NCBI GenBank assembly: GCA_013335845.1
Contig: JAAXUU010000004.1
Coordinates: forward strand, 832-18,711
From: Actinomycetota bacterium
GTDB lineage: Bacteria; Actinomycetota; Coriobacteriia; Coriobacteriales; RUG844
Length of the DNA: 17,880 nucleotides
Reading direction: 5' to 3'
This document shows, in pieces, positions 7,368 through 13,954 of this stretch (position 1 is its first letter; every line of letters starts with the position of its first letter). Both the position numbers and the translations under genes were made by a program. A model generated the notes under the pieces. It was not told the DNA's origin. It searched no databases and saw only the letters and a program-made list of their open reading frames with translations.

Positions 7368-7769
7368 GTGACCAAGCTCGTTTATAAAAATCTTACCACC
7401 CTCGTCTGCGCGCTAATGATCGCGACGTTCACATTATCAGGGTGCGGTGTTCCTAAGAGCTCTGCCGAGGAAACCGAAAAACCGGAAGCCGCAGCTACAG
7501 CCACTGATACTGAATCGAAGCCATCCGAGGAAGCCGTCGTTGAAGCACCGGTCAAAGCCTCTTACGACGGCACGGATCCAGCTGTTATCCTTGAAACCTA
7601 CTGTGCGCTTTCGGGATGCCATGACAGTGAGAGTTTGTTGAACTATTCGGATACGGAATCCGCAGTTACCCGCAAGATGCAGAGTATGTGCGGTGACGAG
7701 GATTATTCGCTCCTAACAGATGCGCAAACACAGGCGATGATAGATTTCTATCTTACCAAAGCTGAGTGA
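7368..7769 (+). CDS. small lipoprotein monoheme c-type cytochrome, CX4CH (C2)
   Basis: The 133-residue protein starts with GTG at 7368 after GAAGGAG (7351-7357). It has a signal peptide with a clean lipobox LSGC (Cys26), then a charged linker and the heme domain with CALSGCH (C79 to H85). It ends in a helix MIDFYLTKAE. From the linker onward it is almost identical to the product of 2689-3096, while the two signal peptides are unrelated. Its role should be the same: a lipid-anchored carrier feeding B2 and A2. It begins 70 bases after B2. Heme attachment through CX4CH is inferred from the motif; a [C/H] metal site of another kind cannot be excluded from sequence alone. Confidence 0.8.
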   Translation: MTKLVYKNLTTLVCALMIATFTLSGCGVPKSSAEETEKPEAAATATDTESKPSEEAVVEAPVKASYDGTDPAVILETYCALSGCHDSESLLNYSDTESAVTRKMQSMCGDEDYSLLTDAQTQAMIDFYLTKAE

Positions 7770-7783
7770 GGCGCGCTGATCCA

Positions 7784-7857
7784 GCATGAATCACTCCAGA
7801 AAACGAGTGGTTCATGCGATCGAAGGAGGCGTAAGATTCACCTCGTACGCCTCCTTC
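7784..7857 (+). terminator. two-hairpin 3' UTR of operon 2
   Basis: Hairpin I is a 13-bp stem (7784-7796 with 7805-7817, one G-T pair) with the 8-base loop CAGAAAAC. Hairpin II is a perfect 12-bp stem (7822-7833 with 7846-7857, GAAGGAGGCGTA) with a 12-base loop, followed by ATTTATG. It matches the element after operon 1. An A-T pair in stem II of copy 1 is a G-C pair here, a compensatory change that supports the fold. Confidence 0.65.
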
Positions 7858-7894
7858 ATTTATGTCATTTGCGGATTCAAACACTTCTCCCGAA

Positions 7895-9103
7895 TCAGTG
7901 CAAGGCAAGCAGGTAGTCGATGATATTAATCTGCTTGATTCCGCTATAATCTAAATTCAAATCCTCATCTGCTGTGATGAGTACCTTCCTGTAGTTATCA
8001 TCTATCGCTCTTAGCGGAGCGACTTCTCTTTCCAATACGCTTTCTTCAACTACCGAAGCAGCCACCTGGATGTAGATTTTCTCCTCGTTGTTTTGCGCAA
8101 CGAAATCGACTTCAAGAGTACCGACTTTTCCAATACCTACTTCGTAACCACGGCGAAGCAACTCAAGGTAGACGATATTCTCCAGCAAATGCCCGTAGTC
8201 GGCATGGGCAAAATGTAGCATTTCGTTTCTTAAGCCGGTATCTGCCTGATAGTATTTCTCCTGTGTCTTAAGGTATAGTTTTCCTTGTAAGTCATATCGC
8301 CTCGCGCGATACACTATAAAGGCATCCTCAAGCATCCTTATATAGTTATCAATAGTGTTTGTAGACGCTTTTCTCCCTGAGCTAGTGAGGTAGTTGCTGA
8401 TTTTGGTGCTTGAAACAGGGCTACCCACCGTGTCAGCTAAATAATGGGAGATGGCTTCCAATAACGTGACATCTCTTATTTGATTCCTTTGCACAACATC
8501 TTTCATAACGATATTGGTATAGATTCCCTGCAATAAAGCATGAACGATGCCTTCTTGCCCGGAAATAAGAAGAGCAACTGCAGGAAGTCCACCATAGTTC
8601 ATATATCGAGAAAAGGCAGTTTTATAGTCCCGCTCGTCCGAGCATTCGATGAAGTCGAGATACTCAGCAAATGATAAAGGTAACATCCGTATCTCGATGT
8701 AACGTCCGGTTAGAAGCGTAGCCAACTCGGAGGAAAGCAGTGAAGCATTCGAACCGGTGATATAAACATCGGCACCATAATCGACCACCAAGGAGTTGAT
8801 CGCCCTTTCCCAACCGTCAACTTCTTGGATTTCATCGAGCAAAATGTATGATGTTTTGACTCCTTGTATTTGAGATGCAATATGCTTATAAAGCGTCTGA
8901 TACGTTTTCAAATCCTCAAACTGCAAAGATTCGAAACTTATCTTAACGATATGATCAGCAGGAACTCCGCTTGCCATTAAGTACTCATAATACAACTCAA
9001 GCAAACTCGATTTTCCGCAACGTCTTATACCGGTGATAACCTTTATCACCGGCTGATCTTTTGCCGCAATCAATTGATTGAGATAGATATCGCGTCTTTT
9101 CAT
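7895..9103 (-). CDS. AAA-type ATPase with DUF4143-like C-terminal domain
   Basis: The 402-residue protein has a Walker A motif in GIRRCGKSS (25-33), a Walker B motif ILLDE (about 87-91), and a C-terminal region with a nuclease-like core pattern (GTLEVDFVAQN and IYIQVA), as in the AAA_14/DUF4143 family of stand-alone ATPases. The ATG at 9103 follows GGAGG on the minus strand. The function of these proteins is not well established; they are common in anaerobes and often lie alone, as this one does. It has its own promoter region with two palindromes (9117-9176), and lies downstream of and on the same strand as the MBL gene. The DNA reads more A+T-rich than the flavoprotein genes to its right. 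I see no functional link to the respiratory genes. Confidence 0.88.
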   Translation of the reverse strand: MKRRDIYLNQLIAAKDQPVIKVITGIRRCGKSSLLELYYEYLMASGVPADHIVKISFESLQFEDLKTYQTLYKHIASQIQGVKTSYILLDEIQEVDGWERAINSLVVDYGADVYITGSNASLLSSELATLLTGRYIEIRMLPLSFAEYLDFIECSDERDYKTAFSRYMNYGGLPAVALLISGQEGIVHALLQGIYTNIVMKDVVQRNQIRDVTLLEAISHYLADTVGSPVSSTKISNYLTSSGRKASTNTIDNYIRMLEDAFIVYRARRYDLQGKLYLKTQEKYYQADTGLRNEMLHFAHADYGHLLENIVYLELLRRGYEVGIGKVGTLEVDFVAQNNEEKIYIQVAASVVEESVLEREVAPLRAIDDNYRKVLITADEDLNLDYSGIKQINIIDYLLALH

Positions 9104-9116
9104 AGGACCTCCAAAG

Positions 9117-9176
9117 TTTTCTCATTATACTGCGAAAACTTTCCTATTTAAAGATTTTTTCTCATTATAGTGAGAA
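9117..9176 (-). promoter_or_regulatory. ATPase promoter with paired palindromic operators
   Basis: Box 1 (9119-9136, TTCTCATTATACTGCGAA) is an imperfect palindrome; box 2 (9159-9176, TTCTCATTATAGTGAGAA) has perfect TTCTCA/TGAGAA arms. Their centres are 40 bp apart. On the minus strand both contain TATAAT, so the boxes overlap possible -10 elements. This favours repression, perhaps by the ATPase itself or an unlinked repressor. The -35 regions are weak. Confidence 0.6.
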
Positions 9177-9200
9177 TGCTTGAAAATAGTTACTCAAACG

Positions 9201-9297
9201 TGTTCATACTTCATTTGCAACATGCTATACCTTACAAATGAAGCATTTGGACACCATCAGTCGCGGATCGCTGCTAACCTGGTTCACACCTCAGTGC
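9201..9297. repeat. diverged ~97-bp intergenic repeat, copy 2
   Basis: This is the partner of 3201-3298 (roughly 70% matching by eye). It contains an inverted repeat CTTCATTTG (9209-9217) / CAAATGAAG (9235-9243) followed by CATTTG. It overlaps the last codons of the MBL gene (stop at 9284-9286). Function unknown. Confidence 0.45.
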
Positions 9298-10174
9298 AGC
9301 ACTCCCGGATAACCATCGGGATGGCGTAGGAGGCATTCAGATCGAATGCGGCTTCAGGCTGAACACGCTTCGCGACATTGTTATAGAACTCCCGCTTGAA
9401 GTTCGCAATCAGCTCGTCGTCGGATTTTCCTTTTGCGTGGCCGAGGCATATATCATTCTTCAATTTTTCGGCGTTTACCAATGCATCGTCGATAAATGCT
9501 TCGCAACGCTCGCCCTCGAGAACATCGTAGTGAGGGACCAACAGCTTCCGAGGTTTCAACGCCTTCGCTCTCAATATGAAGTCAACCGAATCCTGGTACG
9601 CCACAAGATAAGCGGGCATAACGAGATGCCCTCCCGCATAGACCCCCATCGTCTCGCAGGATATCAAGAACTGCTCCTTCTCGCACCAGAAAGCAATGCA
9701 GCATCTGGTATGCCCCGGCGCCTCGATGACCTCGAATGCAACCGGACCCAAATCAATGACATCGCCCTCTTGAACGACGGAATCCACGTTCAGTGCATCC
9801 AACCTATCGACATAACTTTTCACTCCGGCCATAGATGCAGCGCTGTCGTTCAGTTCGCGCATGGTCTTTCTCGCTGAGTCCTTCGCCAACACTTTGGCTG
9901 CATAGGCGCTCGCAACGATTTTGACCTTCGGCCAGGCACCTTTGCAGTAGGTGCTTCCTGATGCATGATCGTAGTGGGAATGCGTCAGCAAGACGTAGTC
10001 GAGGTCTCGATCCCCGAGAATACCCTTGATGTTCTCGATCATCTTAGGTGCGCTGAATGAAAAGCCCGAGTCGATCAAAGCCGTCTTTCCCGAAGTTACG
10101 ATAAGATAGGCTTCTCCGCCCAGAGCGCCTCCCACTTCGAAGATCTCGAAAGTTTTTTCGACGGTATGTTCCAT
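9284..10174 (-). CDS. MBL-fold metal-dependent hydrolase
   Basis: The 296-residue protein has the metallo-beta-lactamase fold signature: ALIDSGF (32-38), the metal motif THSHYDH (64-70), a downstream His in APGHT (155) and VPHYD (His215). The usual bridging Asp appears as Glu174 in SCETMG. It should be a cytoplasmic binuclear-metal hydrolase of unknown substrate; there is no signal peptide. I choose the ATG at 10174, preceded by GGGAGGA on the minus strand, over an in-frame start at 10201 that lacks a ribosome site. It lies between the ATPase gene and the flavoprotein operon. It could process a metabolite related to the respiratory substrates, but nothing in the sequence shows this. Confidence 0.85.
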   Translation of the reverse strand: MEHTVEKTFEIFEVGGALGGEAYLIVTSGKTALIDSGFSFSAPKMIENIKGILGDRDLDYVLLTHSHYDHASGSTYCKGAWPKVKIVASAYAAKVLAKDSARKTMRELNDSAASMAGVKSYVDRLDALNVDSVVQEGDVIDLGPVAFEVIEAPGHTRCCIAFWCEKEQFLISCETMGVYAGGHLVMPAYLVAYQDSVDFILRAKALKPRKLLVPHYDVLEGERCEAFIDDALVNAEKLKNDICLGHAKGKSDDELIANFKREFYNNVAKRVQPEAAFDLNASYAIPMVIRECCTEV

Positions 10175-10393
10175 GATTCCTCCCACTTCAAGCCGGACCA
10201 TCCTCTAATCCAGCTATATGATTTTCACAAGGTGTATCAGGTTGATTTCTTACCTGGCAGATTATACGTTATTTACTCTGACCGATTATCGATTGATACG
10301 AACTTGGGAACTAGACCGACACCGATAAAAGCTCAAAGGCGTTTCCAAGGGCGGTTCCCTAGTCTCGCTTTCGTACGTATGAGTCACAAATTA

Positions 10394-10454
10394 TTCTCAT
10401 TACACTGCGAAACATATTATTTATTGGAAAGTTATCTCAATATACTGAGATAAC
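10394..10454 (-). promoter_or_regulatory. orphan copy of the paired palindromic operator
   Basis: Box 1 (10394-10411, TTCTCATTACACTGCGAA) differs by one base from box 1 of the ATPase promoter. Box 2 (10431-10454) has 9-bp arms GTTATCTCA and TGAGATAAC around a 6-base centre. Centre-to-centre distance is again 40 bp and the order is the same. Each embedded minus-strand TATAAT is altered by one base (TGTAAT, TATATT). No ATPase gene follows; the next minus-strand gene is the MBL hydrolase about 220 bases on. Confidence 0.6.
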
Positions 10455-10477
10455 TTCAGTCCGCCGGCGCACAAATC

Positions 10478-10510
10478 AGAGGAGCCGAGGCAAATTGCCT
10501 GGGCTCCTCT
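10478..10510 (-). terminator. terminator-like hairpin after hexaheme cytochrome gene
   Basis: AGAGGAGCC (10478-10486) pairs with GGCTCCTCT (10502-10510), and inside it AGGCA pairs with TGCCT, separated by one G-G mismatch. On the minus strand the stem is followed by GATTTGTG, a poor T-tract. It lies about 40 bases beyond the cytochrome stop codon, so it likely ends that operon. Confidence 0.6.
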
Positions 10511-10549
10511 ATCTCCGGCCCGAAGCCGGCTAAGGATATAGATTGCGCG

Positions 10550-11146
10550 TTAGTGGCAGGTATTACACTCGAAGATCTCCATGTGGTGGCAGCTGAGGCA
10601 TGTGCTATATGCAGCCTCCTCAACCGTAGAAGTCGAATGCATATCGTGGCAATCTCCACAGACGATATCCTCATGTTGGGTATTGACCGGTAGATCGTGA
10701 GGGTTGACCATAGTGCCGTTCTTGTCGGTAAGAGCGGTCACGTCGGCAGTCGCCGCGGGAGTGTAATCGCTCTCATGACACGCAAGACAAGCATCGGCCG
10801 CCACCTCTGTTTTGTCGAGCTTCGCTGAAGCAGCCGAACTGTCAGAACCGACCTCGGCGTGAGCCTCCTCCAAACCGGCAGCATCCGTGTGGCACGAGAC
10901 GCAGGTTGCATCGGCATGCCCGTTATACAGCTGACACGCCGCGTCGCTTGCCGATGCAGCTTGGGCTGTATGGCACATCGAACAGTCGGCATCCACAGTC
11001 CAGACGAAACCGCTAGCCTCCTCCTTACTTTCAGCAGCGTTCGCTTCGCTCGCAGACTTCGGCTGCCCGCATGCCGAGACGGAAAGTGTCAGCATAACGG
11101 CGACGACCATCGCAACGAACGAGCCGATCTTAACTGAATGTCCCAT
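10550..11146 (-). CDS. lipoprotein hexaheme c-type cytochrome
   Basis: The 198-residue protein has a signal peptide ending in a lipobox-like VSAC (Cys26) and six CXXCH heme motifs, with first Cys at 55, 82, 120, 163, 183 and 194. The last His is the final residue of the protein. Additional His residues (HTAQ, GHAD, EEAH, NPHD, TQHED, DMHS, CHHM) can serve as distal ligands. It is the likely electron-transfer partner of the flavoprotein at 12053-13711, comparable to the separate or fused cytochrome part of Shewanella-type flavocytochrome c reductases, which usually has four hemes. The ATG at 11146 follows AGGA on the minus strand. It is the last gene of a three-gene minus-strand operon, 46 bases after the beta-helix lipoprotein gene. 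Confidence 0.9.
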   Translation of the reverse strand: MGHSVKIGSFVAMVVAVMLTLSVSACGQPKSASEANAAESKEEASGFVWTVDADCSMCHTAQAASASDAACQLYNGHADATCVSCHTDAAGLEEAHAEVGSDSSAASAKLDKTEVAADACLACHESDYTPAATADVTALTDKNGTMVNPHDLPVNTQHEDIVCGDCHDMHSTSTVEEAAYSTCLSCHHMEIFECNTCH

Positions 11147-11192
11147 GTACGTTCCTACTTTCTTAAAACCATCGACAGGATCTCATGACAAG

Positions 11193-12026
11193 CTATGAAC
11201 CGATTTCGGTTCCCGCGTACTTGCTCGTCCCATCAAAGTCGGTATAGTTCGGGTTCGCAGCGGTCGCGCTCGTGTTCCCCGAGAAGGTCGCCCCATTGTT
11301 CGTGATGACACCTTGGCTGCTGACAATCGCAGACAAGGCTGCACCGGAAGCATCGCAATCGTTGATTGCACTGCCGGCCTCCAACGTCAGATACGCATCA
11401 ACGCCACTTACAGAGACGGCGGAGGCAGCAAGGGCTGCGGATGAAGCACCGCTCCCATCGCTATCGCAGTTCACAAGCGTGAAACCCTTGCCGAACGTCT
11501 GGCGAGCCCAATCGGAAACCCTGATTGCCGGAGCAGTCGTGGGCGAGGTGCTCGACCCGTCGAATGTGCAATTCTTCAGAGTCACGAAGCCATCCGTCAT
11601 GATGAGCATCTCCCCTGTTTGACCGTCGGCACGGTACACACGGAAGCTATTGCCTTCGCTGCTTGCGATGATTATGGTCGTTCTGAACTTGACGGTTGGG
11701 ATATCACCGGTTTCGGTATCGACCGTATCAGCCAATAACGTGATGGTTCCTCCTGCGTTGTTGTTCGCCTGATACATCGCGTCGTACAGGTTGGTGTAGT
11801 AGGAGCTGATATATTTGCAGGTGAACCCATCGGCAAGCGCTTTTTCATCTGCCGCGCTCAGGGTTTTCTCCTCGGCAGCAGGAGCCGCCTCTTCAGCCAC
11901 AGTTTGCGCTTCAGCCGTCGGTTGCGTTTCGGCGGTTTCCTCTGTAGAGGTCTTGTCTCCACATCCCACCAAACCGAGCGCTAGGATCCCCACCAATAAA
12001 AAGGGGAATATCCTACGTAGTTTCAT
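11193..12026 (-). CDS. lipoprotein with beta-helix-like repeats, unknown function
   Basis: The 277-residue protein begins with a signal peptide and lipobox LVGC (Cys22), then a Glu/Ala/Thr-rich linker to about residue 60. The body shows repeating short strands with turns and Ser/Gly/Asn-rich edges (for example VTLKNCTFDGS, FTLVNCDSDGS, LTLEAGSAINDC), as in right-handed parallel beta-helix or pectate-lyase-like folds and some adhesins. I infer a surface-anchored binding protein; no catalytic residues are recognisable. The start at 12026 is preferred because GAAGGG lies 7 bases upstream; longer starts at 12032 and 12056 are possible. Placement between a flavoprotein and its cytochrome suggests a role in that system, perhaps substrate capture or scaffolding, which is speculation. 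An accidental passenger is the alternative. Confidence 0.7.
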   Translation of the reverse strand: MKLRRIFPFLLVGILALGLVGCGDKTSTEETAETQPTAEAQTVAEEAAPAAEEKTLSAADEKALADGFTCKYISSYYTNLYDAMYQANNNAGGTITLLADTVDTETGDIPTVKFRTTIIIASSEGNSFRVYRADGQTGEMLIMTDGFVTLKNCTFDGSSTSPTTAPAIRVSDWARQTFGKGFTLVNCDSDGSGASSAALAASAVSVSGVDAYLTLEAGSAINDCDASGAALSAIVSSQGVITNNGATFSGNTSATAANPNYTDFDGTSKYAGTEIGS

Positions 12027-12052
12027 ATCCATTCCCTTCAGAAGCATCGGAC

Positions 12053-13711
12053 TCATTTCTTCTCATCCCAAGCTGCAAGCGTAATCGCATGCTGCGCTGC
12101 GACACGACCGGTGGTGACGGCCTCGAGGATGTTGCCGATGGTATACACGAAGCTGTTGAATGAGCCGCATTCACCCGCGTTGTACAAGCGAGGGATCACC
12201 TCTCCAAAGGTGTCGACGGTCTGGCAATTTGCATTGCGACGCGGTCCACCTTGGGTGTTGATGCTGGAGTACGCGAGCTCGATCGCATAATAAGGACCTG
12301 CACCGATCTTAGCCATGTGTGCGGGATCACGCTTGTAGGCGGCATCGGCACCGGCGTCGACATACGAGTTGAATGTCTCGATGGTTGTCGCGAGAGCTGC
12401 CGCGTCGATGCCGTTGATATCCTCAGAAGCAGTACCGCAGGGACGTCTCGCCTTGATATTCGCAGCAAGTTCTTCGACCGTCTCGCCCTTGAAGATCCAA
12501 CCCTGCTCGACCGCTTTCGTATTATCAGGTCCCCAATCAAGGCGCAGATCCTCCGGGTGACGATAATTCCAAACGCCGGCATAGGTGTTGATGATGCCCT
12601 CGCGACCGGAACCGGTCCACAGAGGTTTGGCATCGAAAAACGCCTGGTCGAACACGAGGAACATAGGAAGATGCTTGTAATCACATGCCTTGGAATCGAA
12701 GTCGAATCCATTCTGGTGGCTCATATCGTGAGCTCCCGTGGTATCTTCTTTCATGAAACGCTTGCCGTTATAGTCGACGATAACGTAGTTGTAAGGTGTG
12801 ATACCGGCGGTTGCATCTGTCGCGATAGAGCAGTCCGCAAGCTCAGATGGAAGTTTGAAGCAGAGCGAAGCAAGCTCGAGCGCGTGCATATGCCAGATTT
12901 CCGCACCGATATTTCCCGCCATGGCGATACCATCACCGGTGTTGTTCGGCGTACCCCAGGGGAAGATACGAACGCCCGGCTGGTTGTAATTGAACTGATA
13001 CCATGTGTTGTTCTCGTAGCCACCACACGCAAGGATCACGGCTTTCTTGGCCTTGAAGTAGAGCGTCTGACCATCGGCGGTTTCAGCTTGGACACCGATG
13101 ACCTCTTTGGTGAGGGGATTCTGGATAAGCTTCTTGGCAGGCGTGGCGGTACGTACATCGACGCCGTATTCTTCCGAGCGAGCTTCGATCTCTTCGAAGA
13201 GATACATGCCGACGATACCATCGCGCCCGGAAACATATCCGCCCTGATAGGCGAGCGGACGCTTGTGACCATCGTTGCCTTCATCGACCCAGTCTATAGC
13301 GACGCCATACGCTTCCATCCACTCGGGTGTCTCATTGAAATGCGCGAGGTAATCGGGAACGATCGCTTCGTCCATACCACCGAAGGCACCATGCATGACA
13401 GTTCCGGTCCACTCGTCGATGTCGACTCCTACGCACGAATGAAGGTGCCCACCGGAGCAACCCGTGCTGCCTCCATCGCGCTCGACCGACTTCTCGAGGA
13501 CGATAACGGATGCGCCCTCGTGTACGCCGGCGATCGCAGCGAGAGCTCCGGCTCCGCCGTAACCGACGACGATCAAGTCTGCTTCTTCGGTCCACTCGGG
13601 CATCCATGATTCGTCTGCGCCCGAGGAGCACCCCGCGAGACTCGCTACGGCGGCGGTACCCGCTACAAGACCTGCACCCCTTAGGAATCCCCTTCTTGAT
13701 AGTTCTTTCAT
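12053..13711 (-). CDS. Tat-exported lipoprotein FAD reductase, fumarate/urocanate-reductase-like
   Basis: The 552-residue protein has a Tat signal (SRRGFLR, 5-11) and lipobox LAGC (Cys28), then an FAD Rossmann motif GYGGAG (50-55) with E73-K74, GGSTGCSGG, NTGDG, and the C-terminal FAD-domain pattern AGECGSFNSF then GNILEAVTTGR. This is the FAD_binding_2/flavocytochrome c family. Shewanella fumarate reductase uses Arg in the EXTTR region and in HGxNRLGGN. Here the first reads MKEDTTGAHD and the second FVYTIGN, so both Arg are missing, and the substrate should differ from fumarate. The ATG at 13711 follows AAAGGAG; longer starts lack the Tat signal at the N-terminus. It leads an operon with the beta-helix lipoprotein and hexaheme cytochrome, divergent from a membrane LuxR gene that probably controls it. 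Confidence 0.9.
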   Translation of the reverse strand: MKELSRRGFLRGAGLVAGTAAVASLAGCSSGADESWMPEWTEEADLIVVGYGGAGALAAIAGVHEGASVIVLEKSVERDGGSTGCSGGHLHSCVGVDIDEWTGTVMHGAFGGMDEAIVPDYLAHFNETPEWMEAYGVAIDWVDEGNDGHKRPLAYQGGYVSGRDGIVGMYLFEEIEARSEEYGVDVRTATPAKKLIQNPLTKEVIGVQAETADGQTLYFKAKKAVILACGGYENNTWYQFNYNQPGVRIFPWGTPNNTGDGIAMAGNIGAEIWHMHALELASLCFKLPSELADCSIATDATAGITPYNYVIVDYNGKRFMKEDTTGAHDMSHQNGFDFDSKACDYKHLPMFLVFDQAFFDAKPLWTGSGREGIINTYAGVWNYRHPEDLRLDWGPDNTKAVEQGWIFKGETVEELAANIKARRPCGTASEDINGIDAAALATTIETFNSYVDAGADAAYKRDPAHMAKIGAGPYYAIELAYSSINTQGGPRRNANCQTVDTFGEVIPRLYNAGECGSFNSFVYTIGNILEAVTTGRVAAQHAITLAAWDEKK

Positions 13712-13954
13712 TCCCAGCTCCTTTCGATACTCGAACGTCAGTCCCGGTCGGGATCGACACTCGATATCATAAGAAGCAAGGGGATGTCGCGTCGCCACGC
13801 GAAGCAGGTAGTGGTGTATCATCAGACTCCCCCGGAACGCGTAGTTTAGGCTTTCCACGTAGTACTACCTGATTCGGGTAGGAGGGTTTTCTTCTTTCTC
13901 CAGACAATTCGCGTATAATAGGGGCTTGCCTGAAAGACAATCAAGGGGAGAATT
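13712..13954. promoter_or_regulatory. divergent promoter region, flavoprotein operon / LuxR gene
   Basis: TATAAT at 13914-13919 is a good -10 box for the plus-strand LuxR gene, though its -35 is weak. A perfect 10-bp palindrome GTAGTACTAC (13859-13868) overlaps a CTACC...GGTAG dyad (13865-13881). A second dyad TCCCG-GT-CGGGA lies at 13742-13753, near the flavoprotein start. These are candidate LuxR operators. The minus-strand promoter is not clear. Confidence 0.45.

Larger units (their letters stand above)
10175..10549. other. intergenic region upstream of MBL gene (375 bases)
   Basis: No convincing gene lies here. The stretch holds, from left to right, a possible minus-strand -10 TATAAT (10261-10266, no clear -35) for the MBL gene, an orphan pair of palindromes (10394-10454) and a terminator-like hairpin (10478-10510), followed by a small CCGGC/GCCGG hairpin (10515-10529). 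It is A+T-rich compared with the genes to the right. Confidence 0.5.

Noticed and set aside
10166..10453. Plus-strand 95-codon open frame upstream of the MBL gene
   Set aside because: It overlaps the MBL start, has no ribosome site and resembles no family. I also looked for remnants of a DUF4143 ATPase here and found none convincing.
12251..13609. Long plus-strand open frame (452 codons) opposite the flavoprotein gene
   Set aside because: The minus strand has a clear FAD protein with Tat signal and ribosome site. The antisense translation shows no family motif and arises from the codon bias of the real gene.
13679..13711. Hypothesis that the shared Tat signal of the third flavoprotein was recently copied from A1/A2
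   Set aside because: The protein pattern (SRRxFLxxAGLV, LAGC at Cys28) is similar, but the DNA is not close enough to support a recent transfer. Convergence on Tat lipoprotein signals explains it.
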